Shown piece after piece: positions 44,332-54,105 of a DNA stretch of 64,000 nucleotides; within the stretch, counting starts at the first letter, position 1, and the number at the start of each line of letters is the position of its first letter. Position numbers and translations under genes: made by a program. Where the stretch lies: NCBI GenBank assembly GCA_963705835.1, contig CAVPLC010000088.1:1-64000 (forward strand), given 5' to 3'. The notes below the pieces were generated by a model. That model did no database searches, was not told the origin of the DNA, and saw only the letters and a program-made list of their open reading frames with translations. This stretch comes from Palsa-504 sp963705835 (lineage in GTDB: Bacteria; Actinomycetota; Actinomycetes; Streptosporangiales; Streptosporangiaceae).

Positions 44332-44787
44332 ATGGAAGAGGACTACCCGCGTCGTCTGGTGGATCGAGGCGTCGTGGTTATCCGGGACGGCCAGCCAGAG
44401 CAGACTCGGTTGCGGGGGTGGCTGGATGGCTATGACGGCCCGGTGCCGACCTACCGGATCGAGTTGGTCACTCAGATAGGGAACTACACCTGCCCGTATA
44501 CCGCTACGGGCCCGGACATGTTCGAGGCCCTTGTCAGGCTTCGCCGCCAACTCGAACCGGACGGTCTGATGGTCGCGGTCCAGGGGTCGCGGCGCGATAC
44601 CTACCCCAGCGGCATGGCGCGGGAGATGGGCGGCGGAATGCAGGTCTACGTCATGCGCCCTGGACTAGGCGCTCGCCCGGAAGACCTGGTGAAGACTCTT
44701 GACGACGCGCCGCCCGGCCAGATGGCGACGGTCGACGAACAGTGGGCATTTGCCGAAGCATGGCGGGCTGAACTACGGAAGCAGTGA
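44332..44787 (+). CDS. Hypothetical protein, 151 aa
   Basis: The frame starts MEEDYPRRLVDRGVVVIRDG and contains a beta-alpha pattern (TYRIELVTQIGNYTCPYTA, then FEALVRLRRQLEPDGLMVAV) and an acidic-aromatic tail. No family was recognised. The start at 44332 has GAGGT nearby; the frame is open far upstream but without plausible coding. Base and codon composition look native and less GC-rich than average. Confidence 0.55.
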   Translation: MEEDYPRRLVDRGVVVIRDGQPEQTRLRGWLDGYDGPVPTYRIELVTQIGNYTCPYTATGPDMFEALVRLRRQLEPDGLMVAVQGSRRDTYPSGMAREMGGGMQVYVMRPGLGARPEDLVKTLDDAPPGQMATVDEQWAFAEAWRAELRKQ

Positions 44788-44884
44788 CGAGCCGCGCATG
44801 TGCGCGTCCGAGCGGGCCTGCTTGGCGACCTCGTGCACGTGGCCCTGAATGGGCACGCCGGCCCCGAGGTCGAGGAACTGCCCG

Positions 44885-45056
44885 ATGCTCGCCCGGATCG
44901 GGATGGCCCTGGCCGACCCCACCCGGTGCCGGGTGCTGGTCCACCTGGCCGGCGGTCCCGGCTACCCGGCGGAGATGGCCGGGGAGTTCGGCACCCGCCG
45001 CGCGAACCTGTCCAACCACCTGGCCTGCCTGCGCGAGTGCGGGCTGGTGCCCAGCA
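44885..45056 (+). pseudogene. ArsR/SmtB-type HTH remnant
   Basis: The frame reads MLARIGMALADPTRCRVLV and RRANLSNHLACLRECGLV, the start and recognition helix of a metal-responsive ArsR regulator. It ends abruptly at a junction near 45056, where haem-peroxidase sequence of the opposite strand begins. Family members are about 110 aa. Confidence 0.65.
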
Positions 45057-45063
45057 GTGCGAG

Positions 45064-45636
45064 GGCACCTCGGCGACGATGCGGCCGCCGACCGGGCCGA
45101 GCTGATTCCCGGCGCCGCGGGCTTCGGCTTCCTTGAGTACGTAGAACCACAGGAGGTCCTCGAGGCCCAGCCGGGACCGACCTCTTCGGTGGTGAGCGGC
45201 GCCACCCCGAGGGCGGCGGTGACCGTTTCCCCAGATGGCAGGCCGGTAGGCGCTCCCCGCAGCAGGTCGCCTACCGCGAGCGAGCGGTAGGCGTCGACAT
45301 CCACGTCTGCGGCGATCTGGTGGGGCAGGACGATCAGGCTCGCTGGCAGCGCGCCGTCCATCTTTTTGCCCGCTGTGCCGGGGCGTGACCGGGTAGGTCG
45401 AACAGCTGACCGAGGTCCAGCCGGTGCCCGGGCGTGATCGGGCCGAAGCCAACCAGGTCCGGGAAGAGGCGAAACGCGGCGGCGCCGGGCTGCAGCTGGC
45501 AAGTGTGCCGGACCTGGCTATACCCGTAGCGGTAGGCAACGTCGGCGAACTCCAACGGCAGATACGCCTCGCCGGGCGCCGGACTGAAGAAGCGCCCGCC
45601 GCGTGCGAGTCGATCGCTGGCCAGCTCCGTGCCGAT
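45064..45636 (-). pseudogene. Remnant of an animal-type haem peroxidase family protein
   Basis: Minus-strand frames give EFADVAYRYGYSQVRHTCQL, LFPDLVGFGPITPGHRLDLG, MDGALPASLIVLPHQIA and DLLWFYVLKEAEARGAG with LGPVGGRIVAEV, all in the family order. The pieces are in different frames: one A is missing in the run at 45363-45367, and another shift lies near 45175. The N-terminal half is absent, and the 3' end is cut at the ArsR remnant. The gene is dead. Confidence 0.7.
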
Positions 45637-45732
45637 GAGGCGACAGGTCCAGCCCGCCGATGGGCATCATCACCGAGACTGATATCAATCAGGCGGAGCC
45701 AGCAGCCATCTCCGCCGAAAGGGGGCAATCTC

Positions 45733-46962
45733 ATGGAGGACGCCGTGGATGCATCCGCCGCCGGGGGCGGCGGGCCGATCGTGCTCGCCGGCGCGGGCTA
45801 CGCCGGGCTGCACGCTGCCCTGCGCTTGACGGCCAGGCTGCGCGGCAACCCCGAGACGGAGCTGGTCCTGGTCGACCGGCACGACTACCACCAGGTGCTC
45901 ACCGAGCTGCCCAGGGTCGCCGGCGGCACTCGCGCCGCCGACGCGGTGCGCATCCCGCTCCAGGACATGCTGGCCGACCGGGTGAGCTTCGTCCAGGCCG
46001 AGATCAGCGGCTTCGACCTGGCCGGTCGGCGGCTGCTCACCGCGGGCGGGCCGATCGGCTGGAGACGGCTGGTGCTGGCGCTCGGCAGCCGGCCCAACGA
46101 CTTCGACATCCCCGGCCTGGCCCAGCGCGCGCTGTCGCTGTACTCGGCGAGCGACGCCGAGCGGGCGTGGGCGGCGGTCAACGAGGCGCTCATGGCCGCT
46201 GCGGCCGCCGCCGACCCCGAGCGGCAGCGCCGCCTGGCGACCGTGGTGGTCGGCGGCGCCGGCGCCACCGGGGTCGAGCTGGCCGGCGAGCTGGCCGAGG
46301 TGCTGCCCAAGGTGGCCAGCCAGCACGGCCTGACGCCCGGCCAGCCCGCCGTGCTGCTTGTCGAGGCGGGTCCCACCATCCTGGCGGGCTCCTCACCCCA
46401 GCTGATCGACAAGGCCACCAGGATCCTCTCTGACCTGGGGGTCCGGATCCGCACGAACGCGGCAATCGCCGCCGCGACCGAGGAGGGCTTCCGGCTCACG
46501 GACGGGCAGCTGGTGGCCGGCGGCGTGTTCATCTGGGCGGGTGGCCTGAAAGCACCCGGGCTTGTGGCCGATTCGGAGCTGCCGACCGGCCACAACGGCC
46601 GCGTCAAGGTCGACCAGTACCTGCGCGTGCTCGACCACCCGGAGATCTACGTCGCCGGCGACCTTGCCTCGGTCGTGGACCCTCTAACGGGGCACGTGCT
46701 GCCCCCGCTGGCGCAGGTGGCGCTGGAGGAGGGCGAGACGGTGGCCCGCAACCTGGACGCAGAGCTGAAGGGCCGGCCGCTGAAGGCGTTCACCTTCCAC
46801 GACAAGGGGTTCGTCGTCTCGGTCGGGAACCGCCGTGGGGTCGCCGACATCGCCGGTATCACCAGCGGCGGGCATCTGGCCCACCTGCTCAAGGACGCCA
46901 TCGAGTGGGAGTACCGCCAGTCCGTGAAGCACCTGCGTGGCTGGGACCCAGTAGCCCGCTAG
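45733..46962 (+). CDS. NDH-2-like NAD(P)/FAD-dependent dehydrogenase
   Basis: The 409-aa pyridine nucleotide-disulfide fold protein has an FAD motif IVLAGAGYAGLHAALRL, the NAD motif VVVGGAGATGVELAGELAEV, and the FAD motif IYVAGDLASVVD. HDKGFVVSVGNRRGVADI near the C-terminus is typical of type II NADH dehydrogenases. There is no strong terminal amphipathic membrane helix. It oxidises NADH and passes electrons to quinone. The start at 45733 follows AAAGGGGG. Confidence 0.88.
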   Translation: MEDAVDASAAGGGGPIVLAGAGYAGLHAALRLTARLRGNPETELVLVDRHDYHQVLTELPRVAGGTRAADAVRIPLQDMLADRVSFVQAEISGFDLAGRRLLTAGGPIGWRRLVLALGSRPNDFDIPGLAQRALSLYSASDAERAWAAVNEALMAAAAAADPERQRRLATVVVGGAGATGVELAGELAEVLPKVASQHGLTPGQPAVLLVEAGPTILAGSSPQLIDKATRILSDLGVRIRTNAAIAAATEEGFRLTDGQLVAGGVFIWAGGLKAPGLVADSELPTGHNGRVKVDQYLRVLDHPEIYVAGDLASVVDPLTGHVLPPLAQVALEEGETVARNLDAELKGRPLKAFTFHDKGFVVSVGNRRGVADIAGITSGGHLAHLLKDAIEWEYRQSVKHLRGWDPVAR

Positions 46963-47260
46963 CCGCACGCAGATCATCCAGTTCGTGCGCGGCATCGACG
47001 GCCAGCCAGGAACCGGGATCGGCGCGCCGAACGGCGGATCTCGTATGCGATGGCCGCAGCCAGCGGTCGTCACGAAGCGCGACTGGTAGTCCAGAGCCCG
47101 GGCGTTCTGATCGCCGAATCCGGCGTCGATCGAGGCTCAGATTCGGGTGTGGAGCTCGAGGCGCGGATCGACAGTTATGTTCGGTCGAGCCAATGCCGCA
47201 TCGACCCGTCGAACGGCCAGTCACCGGTTGTGTAGGTGACGCCTAGCTCACGAGTGTCGG
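46963..47260. other. Intergenic region, no convincing gene
   Basis: About 300 bp with short open frames on both strands but no family-like sequence and weak codon bias. The boundary of the duplicated epoxide hydrolase segment lies at its right side (about 47245). Confidence 0.4.
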
Positions 47261-48469
47261 CTAGCGCAGCGGGCGGAAGGCGGCGCGCAACTCTTCCGAG
47301 AAGAGCCCCGGTTCCTCCCAAGCGGCGAAGTGACCGCCCTTGTCCACCTCGTTGAAGTAGATGACGTTGGGGTACGCCTTCTCGACCCAGCTGCGCGGGG
47401 TCCGCCAGATCTCCCCGGGGAACGTCGTGAAGCCGACCGGAATCGAGACCGGCGTGGGAGCCTGGCCGGCCGCACGAGCATTTTCTTGTCCTTCTTCCCA
47501 GTACGAGCGCGCAGCCGACGCCCCGGTGCCTGTCAGCCAGTACAGGGTGATGTTGTCGACGATGTGTTCCCGGGTGAGATTGCCCGAAGGTTGTCCGTCG
47601 ACAAAACCGCGGGCGATCTTCTGGTAGCTGTCCGTATCGTGATCGATCATCCACGCCGCCAGCGCGATGGGTGAATCCAGGAGGGCGTAGCCAATCGTCT
47701 CCGGGCGCGTCGCCTGCTCCACGAAGTACCCGGCGCCGGTCGCATGGAATTCGGCGAGCGCGTCGAGGGCGGCACGTTCTTCTGCCGAGGGCGGCGACTC
47801 GCTCAGGGCCTCGGCATCGCCCAGCGCCGGCGTGAGAAGGTTGGTGTGGATGCCGATCAGCCCGTCGAGTGCCAGGCGGCCCATCGCGTCGGTGACCTGG
47901 GAGCCCACGTCGCCCCCCTGCGCGACGTACCGGGTATAACCCAGGCGCCGCATCAGCTCCGCCCACGCCTGTCCGATACGGATGGGGCCCCAGCCGAGCT
48001 CGGTCGGCTCGTCGGAGAACCCGTAGCCGGGGATCGACGGCAGCACGAGGTGGAACGCGTCCTCAGCGCGGCCGCCGTGCGCGGTCGGGTCGGTGAGCGG
48101 ACCGATAGTCTCGAGCAGTTCGACGACCGAGCCCGGCCAGCCGTGCGTCATGATCAACGGCAACGCGTTCTTGTGTGCCGACTCGACGTGGATGAAGTGG
48201 ATGTCCAGCCCGTCGATCTCGGTCTTAAACTGCGGCAGCGCGTTCAATCGCGCCTCGCACCGGCGCCAGTCGTACTCGGTCGTCCAGTAGCGCGCGAGGT
48301 TCTGTATCGCCGCCAATTGCACACCCTGCGACCGATCGGTGACGAGTTCCCTGGTCGGCCAGCGCGTCGCATTGATGCGGCGGCGCAGCTCGTCGATCTC
48401 GCCCTGAGGTACTTCGATTCGGAACGGCCGGACCGCGCTCTCCGCGCTCGCAGTCGTGGTGTCGCTCAT
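47261..48469 (-). CDS. Epoxide hydrolase, EHN-domain type
   Basis: The 402-aa protein has the N-terminal EHN domain (VRPFRIEVPQGEIDELRRRI) and the alpha/beta core with oxyanion HGWPGS, nucleophile Asp187 in AQGGDVGSQV, and His near KGGHFAAWEEP. This is the microsomal-epoxide-hydrolase-like family, which adds water to epoxides. The gene is complete. Its last 135 codons recur at 63596-64000 with about three differences in 400 bp. Confidence 0.93.
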   Translation of the reverse strand: MSDTTTASAESAVRPFRIEVPQGEIDELRRRINATRWPTRELVTDRSQGVQLAAIQNLARYWTTEYDWRRCEARLNALPQFKTEIDGLDIHFIHVESAHKNALPLIMTHGWPGSVVELLETIGPLTDPTAHGGRAEDAFHLVLPSIPGYGFSDEPTELGWGPIRIGQAWAELMRRLGYTRYVAQGGDVGSQVTDAMGRLALDGLIGIHTNLLTPALGDAEALSESPPSAEERAALDALAEFHATGAGYFVEQATRPETIGYALLDSPIALAAWMIDHDTDSYQKIARGFVDGQPSGNLTREHIVDNITLYWLTGTGASAARSYWEEGQENARAAGQAPTPVSIPVGFTTFPGEIWRTPRSWVEKAYPNVIYFNEVDKGGHFAAWEEPGLFSEELRAAFRPLR

Positions 48470-48885
48470 GATCGTGTCCTCCCCGTTCGCGTCCGCTGGG
48501 CGTCTTGTCGATCGTCAAGTGTCGCGACGTCGACAAAGCGAAGATCCCTCGATGAGCATAGAGCCGAGGAATCCATGAAGCGAGAGGCGGCGCACGACTG
48601 ACGCGCGCCGTTGGCGATCGGCAAATGACTCCCGACGAAGCTTTCGCTCGGACACCCGGCCCCGCCGAGCTCCGATCATCACGGCCGAGACGTAGCGAGC
48701 GCTCAGATTGCCCGTTCTGTCGTCACCATGGGCCGCATCGCCAAGCGCCAGTCACGCGCATTGGGCGGATCTCGCGTGGTCAGGTGCCGTCCCTGACGAG
48801 CGCGTCGAGCATCTTCCGCATCGGTTCCGGGTCGCCGCGCATGATCGCGGCGGAGGCCTCAACATTGCGTGCGGCATCAAGGTGC
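48470..48885. other. Intergenic region with a short coding remnant
   Basis: It holds the upstream region of the epoxide hydrolase and, on the minus strand at 48780-48895, a C-terminal remnant reading HLDAARNVEASAAIMRGDP and ending DALVRDGT. The remnant resembles the inner part of NTF2-like (SnoaL) proteins, but too little is left for a firm call. Confidence 0.4.
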
Positions 48886-51221
48886 TTATGGAAGAAGGTC
48901 CAGGGCGGCGCGGATGATGCTGTCGGTGTCGATGCCGTTGTAGCGGTACAGGTCCTCGATCGAGCCGGACTGGCCGAACTGGGCCACGCCGAGCGCGGCG
49001 TGCGGGACGCGGTTGATGGTGGCCAGGAAGGCCAGCGTGTGCGGGTGCCCGTCCAGGACGGTGACCAGCGGCGTGGCACGGTCCGCGGGGAACGCCTGGT
49101 CGAGGATCCAGGACTCGCCCGGCTCTTGCAGGCCCTGCCGGATGCGCAGGGCGCGGAACAGCAGGCCCGGGCTGGTGATGCAGACCACGTCGGCGGCGGG
49201 AAGGCGTTCGGCGGCGGCCAGCGCCTCGGGCAGGACCGCGCCCATGGCGGCGATGGTGACCCTGGGCTGCGAAACGCGGCGGAGCGGGTACGCTCCGGCC
49301 ACCACCTGACGGCGGCGGCGTTCCCTGGCCGCGGGGTCGGCGGGCACGTCGGCCAGCTTCTGGCTGACCGGGCGGGTGGACAGCCGCAGGTAGGCCGAGC
49401 ACCCGCCGGGTTTCCCGAGCCGGGCCAGGCTGGCCAGCAGGCACCACTCGGTGTCGAGCGCGAACGCGGGCTCGTAGGAGATACAGCTCGGCTGCTCGAT
49501 GCCGATGGACGGGGTGGTGATGGACTGGTGCGCGCCGCCCTCGGGCGCCAGCGAGACGCCTGACGGCGTGCCGACCAGGATGGACTGGCCGCCCGCGTAG
49601 ATGCCGAACGACCACGGCTCCAGCGCCCGCTCCACGAACGGGTCGTACAGCACCCCGATCGGCAGCAGCGGCTGGCCCCACCGGCTCCAGGTCGCGCCGA
49701 GCTCGCCGAGCAGGCCGACCAGGTTGGTCTCGGCGATGCCGAGCTCGATGTGCTGCCCGGTCGGCTTCTCCCGCCAGTGCAGGATCGTCTCGGCGTCGTC
49801 GGCGAACCAGTCGGTCCGCTCGCTGGCCGACCACACCCCGACCTTGTTGACCCAGCCGCCGAGGTTGGTGCTCGAGCTGACGTCCGGGCTCACGGTCACC
49901 ACCCGGCCGGCCGCCTCCGGGGCCTCGCGCGTGAGGTCGAGCAGCGCCCGGCCCAGCGCGGCCTGAGTGGTTGCCACGCCGGTCGGCGTGCGGCCGAGGT
50001 CGGTGGGCACGCGGGGCGGGTTAGGCTGCGGGACCGGCGGCCGCTTGAGCCGGCGGGCCGTCTCGGCGCACAGCCGGGCCGCGGTCGTGTCGGCGGCAAA
50101 CCTTCGCCAGGGCTGGTCGGGATCGGTTCCCAGGTGCACGGCGAGCTCGCGCATCTGCTCGGCGGTGAGCAGCGCGGAGTGGTTCTGCGGGTGTCCCTCG
50201 ACGGGCAGGCCGTAGCCCTTGATCGTGTAGGCCAGGATCAGCGTGGGGCGGTCGTCGTCGATGGCGTCGTAGGCGTCGTCGAGCGCCGCGAGATCGTGGC
50301 CGCCGAGGTTGCGGATGGCGGCGGCCAGGGTCGTGTCGTCCAGGCCCGCGATGAGGGCGGCGACCGGCTCGTCGCCGCCGGGCAGCCTGTGGCGCAGCTC
50401 GTCGGGGTGGCAGCGCAGCAGCCGCTGGTACTCGGGGTTGGGCATGGCGTCGATCCGGTGCCGCAGCGCGTCCCCGCCGGGCTGGGCGAACAGCTTGTCC
50501 AGCAGGCGGCCGTACTTCAGCGTGATGACCTGCCACCCGGCCGCGGTGAACATGCCGCGCAGCCGGTCGGCGGCGATGAGCGGCACCACGCGGTCCAGCG
50601 ACTGCCGGTTGACGTCGACGACCCAGACGATCTCGCCGAGTTCGGCCACGCCGGGATCGACGATGGCTTCCCAGACCGCGCCCTCATCGAGTTCGGCGTC
50701 GCCGAGCAGCGAGTACTGGCGGGCCGGCGGCCGGCGTGGCCGGCGAAGCGGTTGTTCAGGTAGCGGCGGGCCACCGCGCCCCAGATCGGGGCGGTCGCGC
50801 CGATGCCGACCGATCCGGTCGAGTAGTCCACCGGGTCGGGGTCCTTGACCCGGCTGGGATAGCTCTGCAGGCCGCCGAACGCGCGCAGCGTCGGCAGGTA
50901 CGACTCGTCCAGCTCGCCAAGCAGGTAGTTGATCGCGTGCAGCACGGGCGAGGCGTGCGGCTTGACCGACACCCGGTCCTGGGATTGCAGGTGCCCGAAC
51001 CACAGCGAGGTCATGATCGATACCATCGAGGCGGACGAGGCCTGGTGGCCGCCGACCTTCATCCCCGCCGGGTTCGGCCGGACCCGGTTCGCGTGGTGGA
51101 CGATCGCCGTGGACAGCCACAGCACCTGGCGCTCGATCTGGGCTAGCGCGTCGAGGCGGCTTCGGCGGGCACGGGTTCGGCGGGCACGGGTTCGGCGGTG
51201 TCCACATGTGCATGACAACAT
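48886..51221 (-). pseudogene. Transketolase / pyruvate dehydrogenase E1-like enzyme, frameshifted
   Basis: The N-terminal part (frame ending near 50735) reads VLWLSTAIVHHANRVRPNPA, VGGHQASSASM and YSTGSVGIGA. The rest, in another frame, continues at the ThDP-binding motif LLGDAELDEGAVWEA, then VVDVNRQSLDR, HIELGIAETN and SILDQAFPAD-like C-terminal strands. Together they give about 775 aa, resembling E1 of 2-oxo acid dehydrogenases and transketolases. One base change near 50725-50740 restores it. The N-terminus is uncertain because of the tandem repeat at 51161. Confidence 0.8.
51161..51198. repeat. 15-bp tandem repeat at the start of the transketolase-like gene
   Basis: TTCGGCGGGCACGGG occurs twice and a third copy begins (TTCGGCGG). 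In one frame it encodes Arg/Thr/Ala repeats; in another, EPVPA repeats that look like a natural flexible N-terminus. This suggests a further indel between the repeat and the enzyme body. Confidence 0.65.
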
Positions 51222-51249
51222 GGCGGTCTTTGGCGCACAACACCGGGAG

Positions 51250-52050
51250 TCAGCCGACCGGCAGCCAGTAGCAGCGCTCCTCGCCGTAGTCGGCGAACCC
51301 GGCCCGGAGCAGGATCGGCCCGGAGGTCAGCACGCGGCCCTTGACCAGGGCCAGGGTCGCGCCGTGCTCACGGGCGAGCCGGAGCCGCTCGGCCAGCACG
51401 GCCCGGTAGCTCCCGCGTCCGCGGGAGGCAGGGAGCGTGACCGCGCCCCACAGCTGGGCCACCTCGCCGGACAGCGAGCAGCCGCCGGTCGAGACGGGCT
51501 CGTTGTCGACCAGGGCGACCACCCGGAAGCTGGACCAGGTGGCGAGGTCCTCGATCGCCTCCTGGTATTGATGGGCAAGCTCGATCTCGCCTGGTTCGGC
51601 TCGTTCCCAGCCCTGGACGGTGACCGCCGAGGCCGCGCGGAAGGTGGCCTCGTCTTGGACCAGCTCGACCGCCACGTCGTCGGGGACGTCCAGCTCCGGC
51701 AGGCCGCCGCCGATCTCGCGGGCCAGCACCTGCACCGCGTCGATCATGTCGGCGCCGCGGTCGCACAGGGCCCGTTCGGTGCCGGGCGGCCGGGTCGCGG
51801 CCGAGACCCACCAGGCCACACCGGGCAGGGCCCACTCGCGGACGTGCGCGGCCACCTCGTCGAGGACCTCGTCCGGCGACCGGGCCGTCCGCGACCAGGT
51901 GACCTGCGCGGCACGGAAGGTGGGATCGAGCACCACGTCCGGGTACCGCATGAGGCGGTAGTCATCGGTGCGCATCTCGATGGCGCCTTCGGGCACCCAC
52001 TCCATCCCGGCTGCCGCGTCAAGCACGCGCTGCACCGTCCACGAGCTCAT
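51250..52050 (-). CDS. GNAT-family N-acetyltransferase
   Basis: The 266-aa protein has a C-terminal GNAT core with STGGCSLSGEVAQLWGAVTL, the acetyl-CoA loop ASRGRGSYRAVL and a final strand FADYGEERCYWLPVG. The N-terminal half has a second, more divergent acetyltransferase-like fold. The acceptor is unknown. It is followed by the transketolase-like gene, 29 bp downstream, so the two may be co-transcribed. Confidence 0.82.
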   Translation of the reverse strand: MSSWTVQRVLDAAAGMEWVPEGAIEMRTDDYRLMRYPDVVLDPTFRAAQVTWSRTARSPDEVLDEVAAHVREWALPGVAWWVSAATRPPGTERALCDRGADMIDAVQVLAREIGGGLPELDVPDDVAVELVQDEATFRAASAVTVQGWERAEPGEIELAHQYQEAIEDLATWSSFRVVALVDNEPVSTGGCSLSGEVAQLWGAVTLPASRGRGSYRAVLAERLRLAREHGATLALVKGRVLTSGPILLRAGFADYGEERCYWLPVG

Positions 52051-52115
52051 CGCCTGACCTCCTGTCCGCCGGGGCCGGGCGTCGCGGTCCAGGTACCGCC
52101 TCGCCCCGGTCCCGT

Positions 52116-52145
52116 GTCTTTCTTTTACCCGAACGGGCCGTGCTG
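52116..52145. repeat. GCCCGTTCGG-family element, copy 4 (minus orientation)
   Basis: On the minus strand it reads GCAGCACGGCCCGTTCGGG then TAAAAGAAAGAC, matching the flank, core and A-rich tract of the other copies. Only one arm is present. It lies 66-95 bp upstream of the GNAT start. Confidence 0.6.
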
Positions 52146-52153
52146 CGCGCGTC

Positions 52154-52552
52154 CTAAATCCGTACGCGCGGTTCGTTGCGGCGCTGAGGGTGGCCGCCGC
52201 GGCCGCGGCGGCCGCGAGCGCGAGGGCGAGGACGGGCCGGCAGCCCGGCAGGCGCCCCGGCCAGCAACGCCAGGAGCGCGAGGGCGTAGCCCAGGGTGCA
52301 GACGGCGGCCACCCGGACCAGCCCGCGCCGGTCGGCCAGCCGGCCGCGAAGCGGCCCGGTCGCGGCCTGACCCAGCGTGTACCCGGCCACGACCAGGCCC
52401 GCCACCGTCATCGAAGCGTGCTGGGCCGCCACCAGCAGCAGGATGATGCTGACCATGCCCTGGGGCAGGCGAGCGCAGACGTCGGCGAGCGCGAGCCTGC
52501 GCAGCAGCGGTTGTGCGAACAGCCCCCGGTACGATCCGGCTCCGCCGGTCAT
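52154..52552 (-). pseudogene. N-terminal fragment of an MFS transporter
   Basis: The 132-aa frame has about three membrane segments (ARLPQGMVSIILLLVAAQHA, VAGLVVAGYTLGQAATGPL and VAAVCTLGYALALLALLAG) and the loop RGRLADRRG of MFS proteins. It then runs into low-complexity PRPRARGRRGRG sequence and stops. Full MFS proteins have 12 helices. This is truncated or shifted. Confidence 0.65.
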
Positions 52553-52735
52553 TGGGGCACGATACCTTAACACCCCGGTGCGGCCTCGACCGCTTTAGCA
52601 GCTGGGCCTAGACGCTCAATACTTCAGGAATTCCGGGAACTTATGAAACTGATGAAAGGGACGCAACTTTGGCGCGGCGGCGGCTTGTCAGGGTCGCCGC
52701 CGCGCGCTGGACCTGCGATGGAGACCAGAACGCGG

Positions 52736-52945
52736 CTAAGGAAGATCCAGACGGTCGTGCTTTATCTCACCAACGAATGTCTGCCACCGGGTCGGCGTGA
52801 AGCCGAGGGCGGGCAGCAAAATGTTCTTGCTGTCGCGGACCGCGATATAACCGTTCGCGAGATGGGCGACTTCGACGCAGTCGCCATTTGCGGCACTGTA
52901 GGAGCTCTTTCTCCATGATGTATTACGAAAATTTACCGAACGCAT
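52736..52945 (-). CDS. DUF397 domain protein
   Basis: The 69-aa protein has the DUF397 core WRKSSYSAANGDCVEVAHL, then VAVRDSK-like VRDSKNILLPALGF and a Trp in the final helix. Such proteins are encoded next to HTH/DUF5753 regulators in actinomycetes and may act as their partners in development. Here the regulator gene lies 57 bp upstream on the same strand. Confidence 0.92.
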   Translation of the reverse strand: MRSVNFRNTSWRKSSYSAANGDCVEVAHLANGYIAVRDSKNILLPALGFTPTRWQTFVGEIKHDRLDLP

Positions 52946-53002
52946 CTTTGAGTCCCTCTCGATAAACTCGAGGTAAAGGCTAATTTGACGGGCTAACTTA
53001 CG

Positions 53003-53899
53003 CTAAGTCCATTTATCACGGGCATCCATGAGCATCTGCCGTGATTTCACCTGATCTAGGGCAAGCTCGGACAGGCGATCGAATGAGCGCCGGTACCTGT
53101 AGACTTCTTCCTCTTCTTCGACGTACCGACCCCCGGTGAGGGTCTCGATGTACACCACATCCTCGTGGGTAACGTGGTGGACATCACCAAACTGAAAGAG
53201 CAGGAAAGCTCCTGTACCGATGGGGTGACGGCCATCGAGCGGGAGAATATGGAGCGTGATGTTATCACGTTCCTCCGACAACTCGAGAAGCTTTTCCATC
53301 TGGGACTTCATTACATCTCGGTTACCGAAACGCCGGTATAGGACGGACTGGTCGAGCACGGCGCGAAGGTTGAGCGGATTGTCCCGTGTGAGCACTTGCT
53401 GCCGGGCCAGCCGGACCTCCACCCGCCGCCTGGTCTCGCTCGGCGGCACCGGGTCGATCCTCTCGAGGTAACCGTTGGTCACCTCACGGGCGTAGTCCTC
53501 GGTCTGAAACAACCCGGGAACGATCTGCGCCGCCCAGCTCAGCGCGGACTTGGCCTCGGCTTCCATCCCGATCAGGCCCGCATACTCCGGCGGGAGCGTC
53601 GGGGAGTATGTCTCCCACCACCCCTTGCCGGCCGCCTCCTTCGCGAGGGCCAGCAGTTCCTCGGCGTACCGGCCCTCTATGTCATATAGCGTCAGCAGCT
53701 TCCTCATGTCGGGAACGCTCGGCGCGGTCTGGGACGTCTCGATCCGGGAGATCTTGGACGCGGACCACTTCACGCGCTTAGCCACGTCATCACCGGTCAG
53801 TCCGGCACGCTCACGCAGCCGACGCAGCTCAGCGGCGAGCCGGCGCCGACGGACGGTAGGACTGGCGGGCTCAGGCACCCTGTCTACCTTCCCGGGCAC
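53003..53899 (-). CDS. XRE-family HTH regulator with DUF5753
   Basis: The 298-aa protein has an N-terminal HTH (AGLTGDDVAKRVKWSASKIS) and a DUF5753 domain with QIVPGLFQTEDYAREV, RQQVLTRDNP and ITLHILPLDGRHP. It is the standard partner of the DUF397 gene downstream. These pairs are numerous in streptomycete-type genomes, with roles in development or antibiotic control; the exact target here is unknown. Confidence 0.93.
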   Translation of the reverse strand: MPGKVDRVPEPASPTVRRRRLAAELRRLRERAGLTGDDVAKRVKWSASKISRIETSQTAPSVPDMRKLLTLYDIEGRYAEELLALAKEAAGKGWWETYSPTLPPEYAGLIGMEAEAKSALSWAAQIVPGLFQTEDYAREVTNGYLERIDPVPPSETRRRVEVRLARQQVLTRDNPLNLRAVLDQSVLYRRFGNRDVMKSQMEKLLELSEERDNITLHILPLDGRHPIGTGAFLLFQFGDVHHVTHEDVVYIETLTGGRYVEEEEEVYRYRRSFDRLSELALDQVKSRQMLMDARDKWT

Positions 53900-54105
53900 G
53901 ACATGTCAGGATTCCCTGGATCATGCAGAGTTAATCCTAGCGCATGACCCGTAGGTTGCTGCGTCAGATGACACACCGAATTATCTAACAGGTGTCCCGA
54001 TGCAACTTGCAGCAGGCGTCCCGCAGCCGCACAATCGGGGTTGTAGGAGACCCCTACCGACGACCGAAGCAGTAGGCCAGAACACCTGCTGGGCTGGAGG
54101 GAGTC

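Noticed and set aside
52643..52918. Plus-strand small gene opposite DUF397
   Set aside because: The DUF397 protein on the minus strand is convincing and paired with its regulator; the plus frame has no family features.
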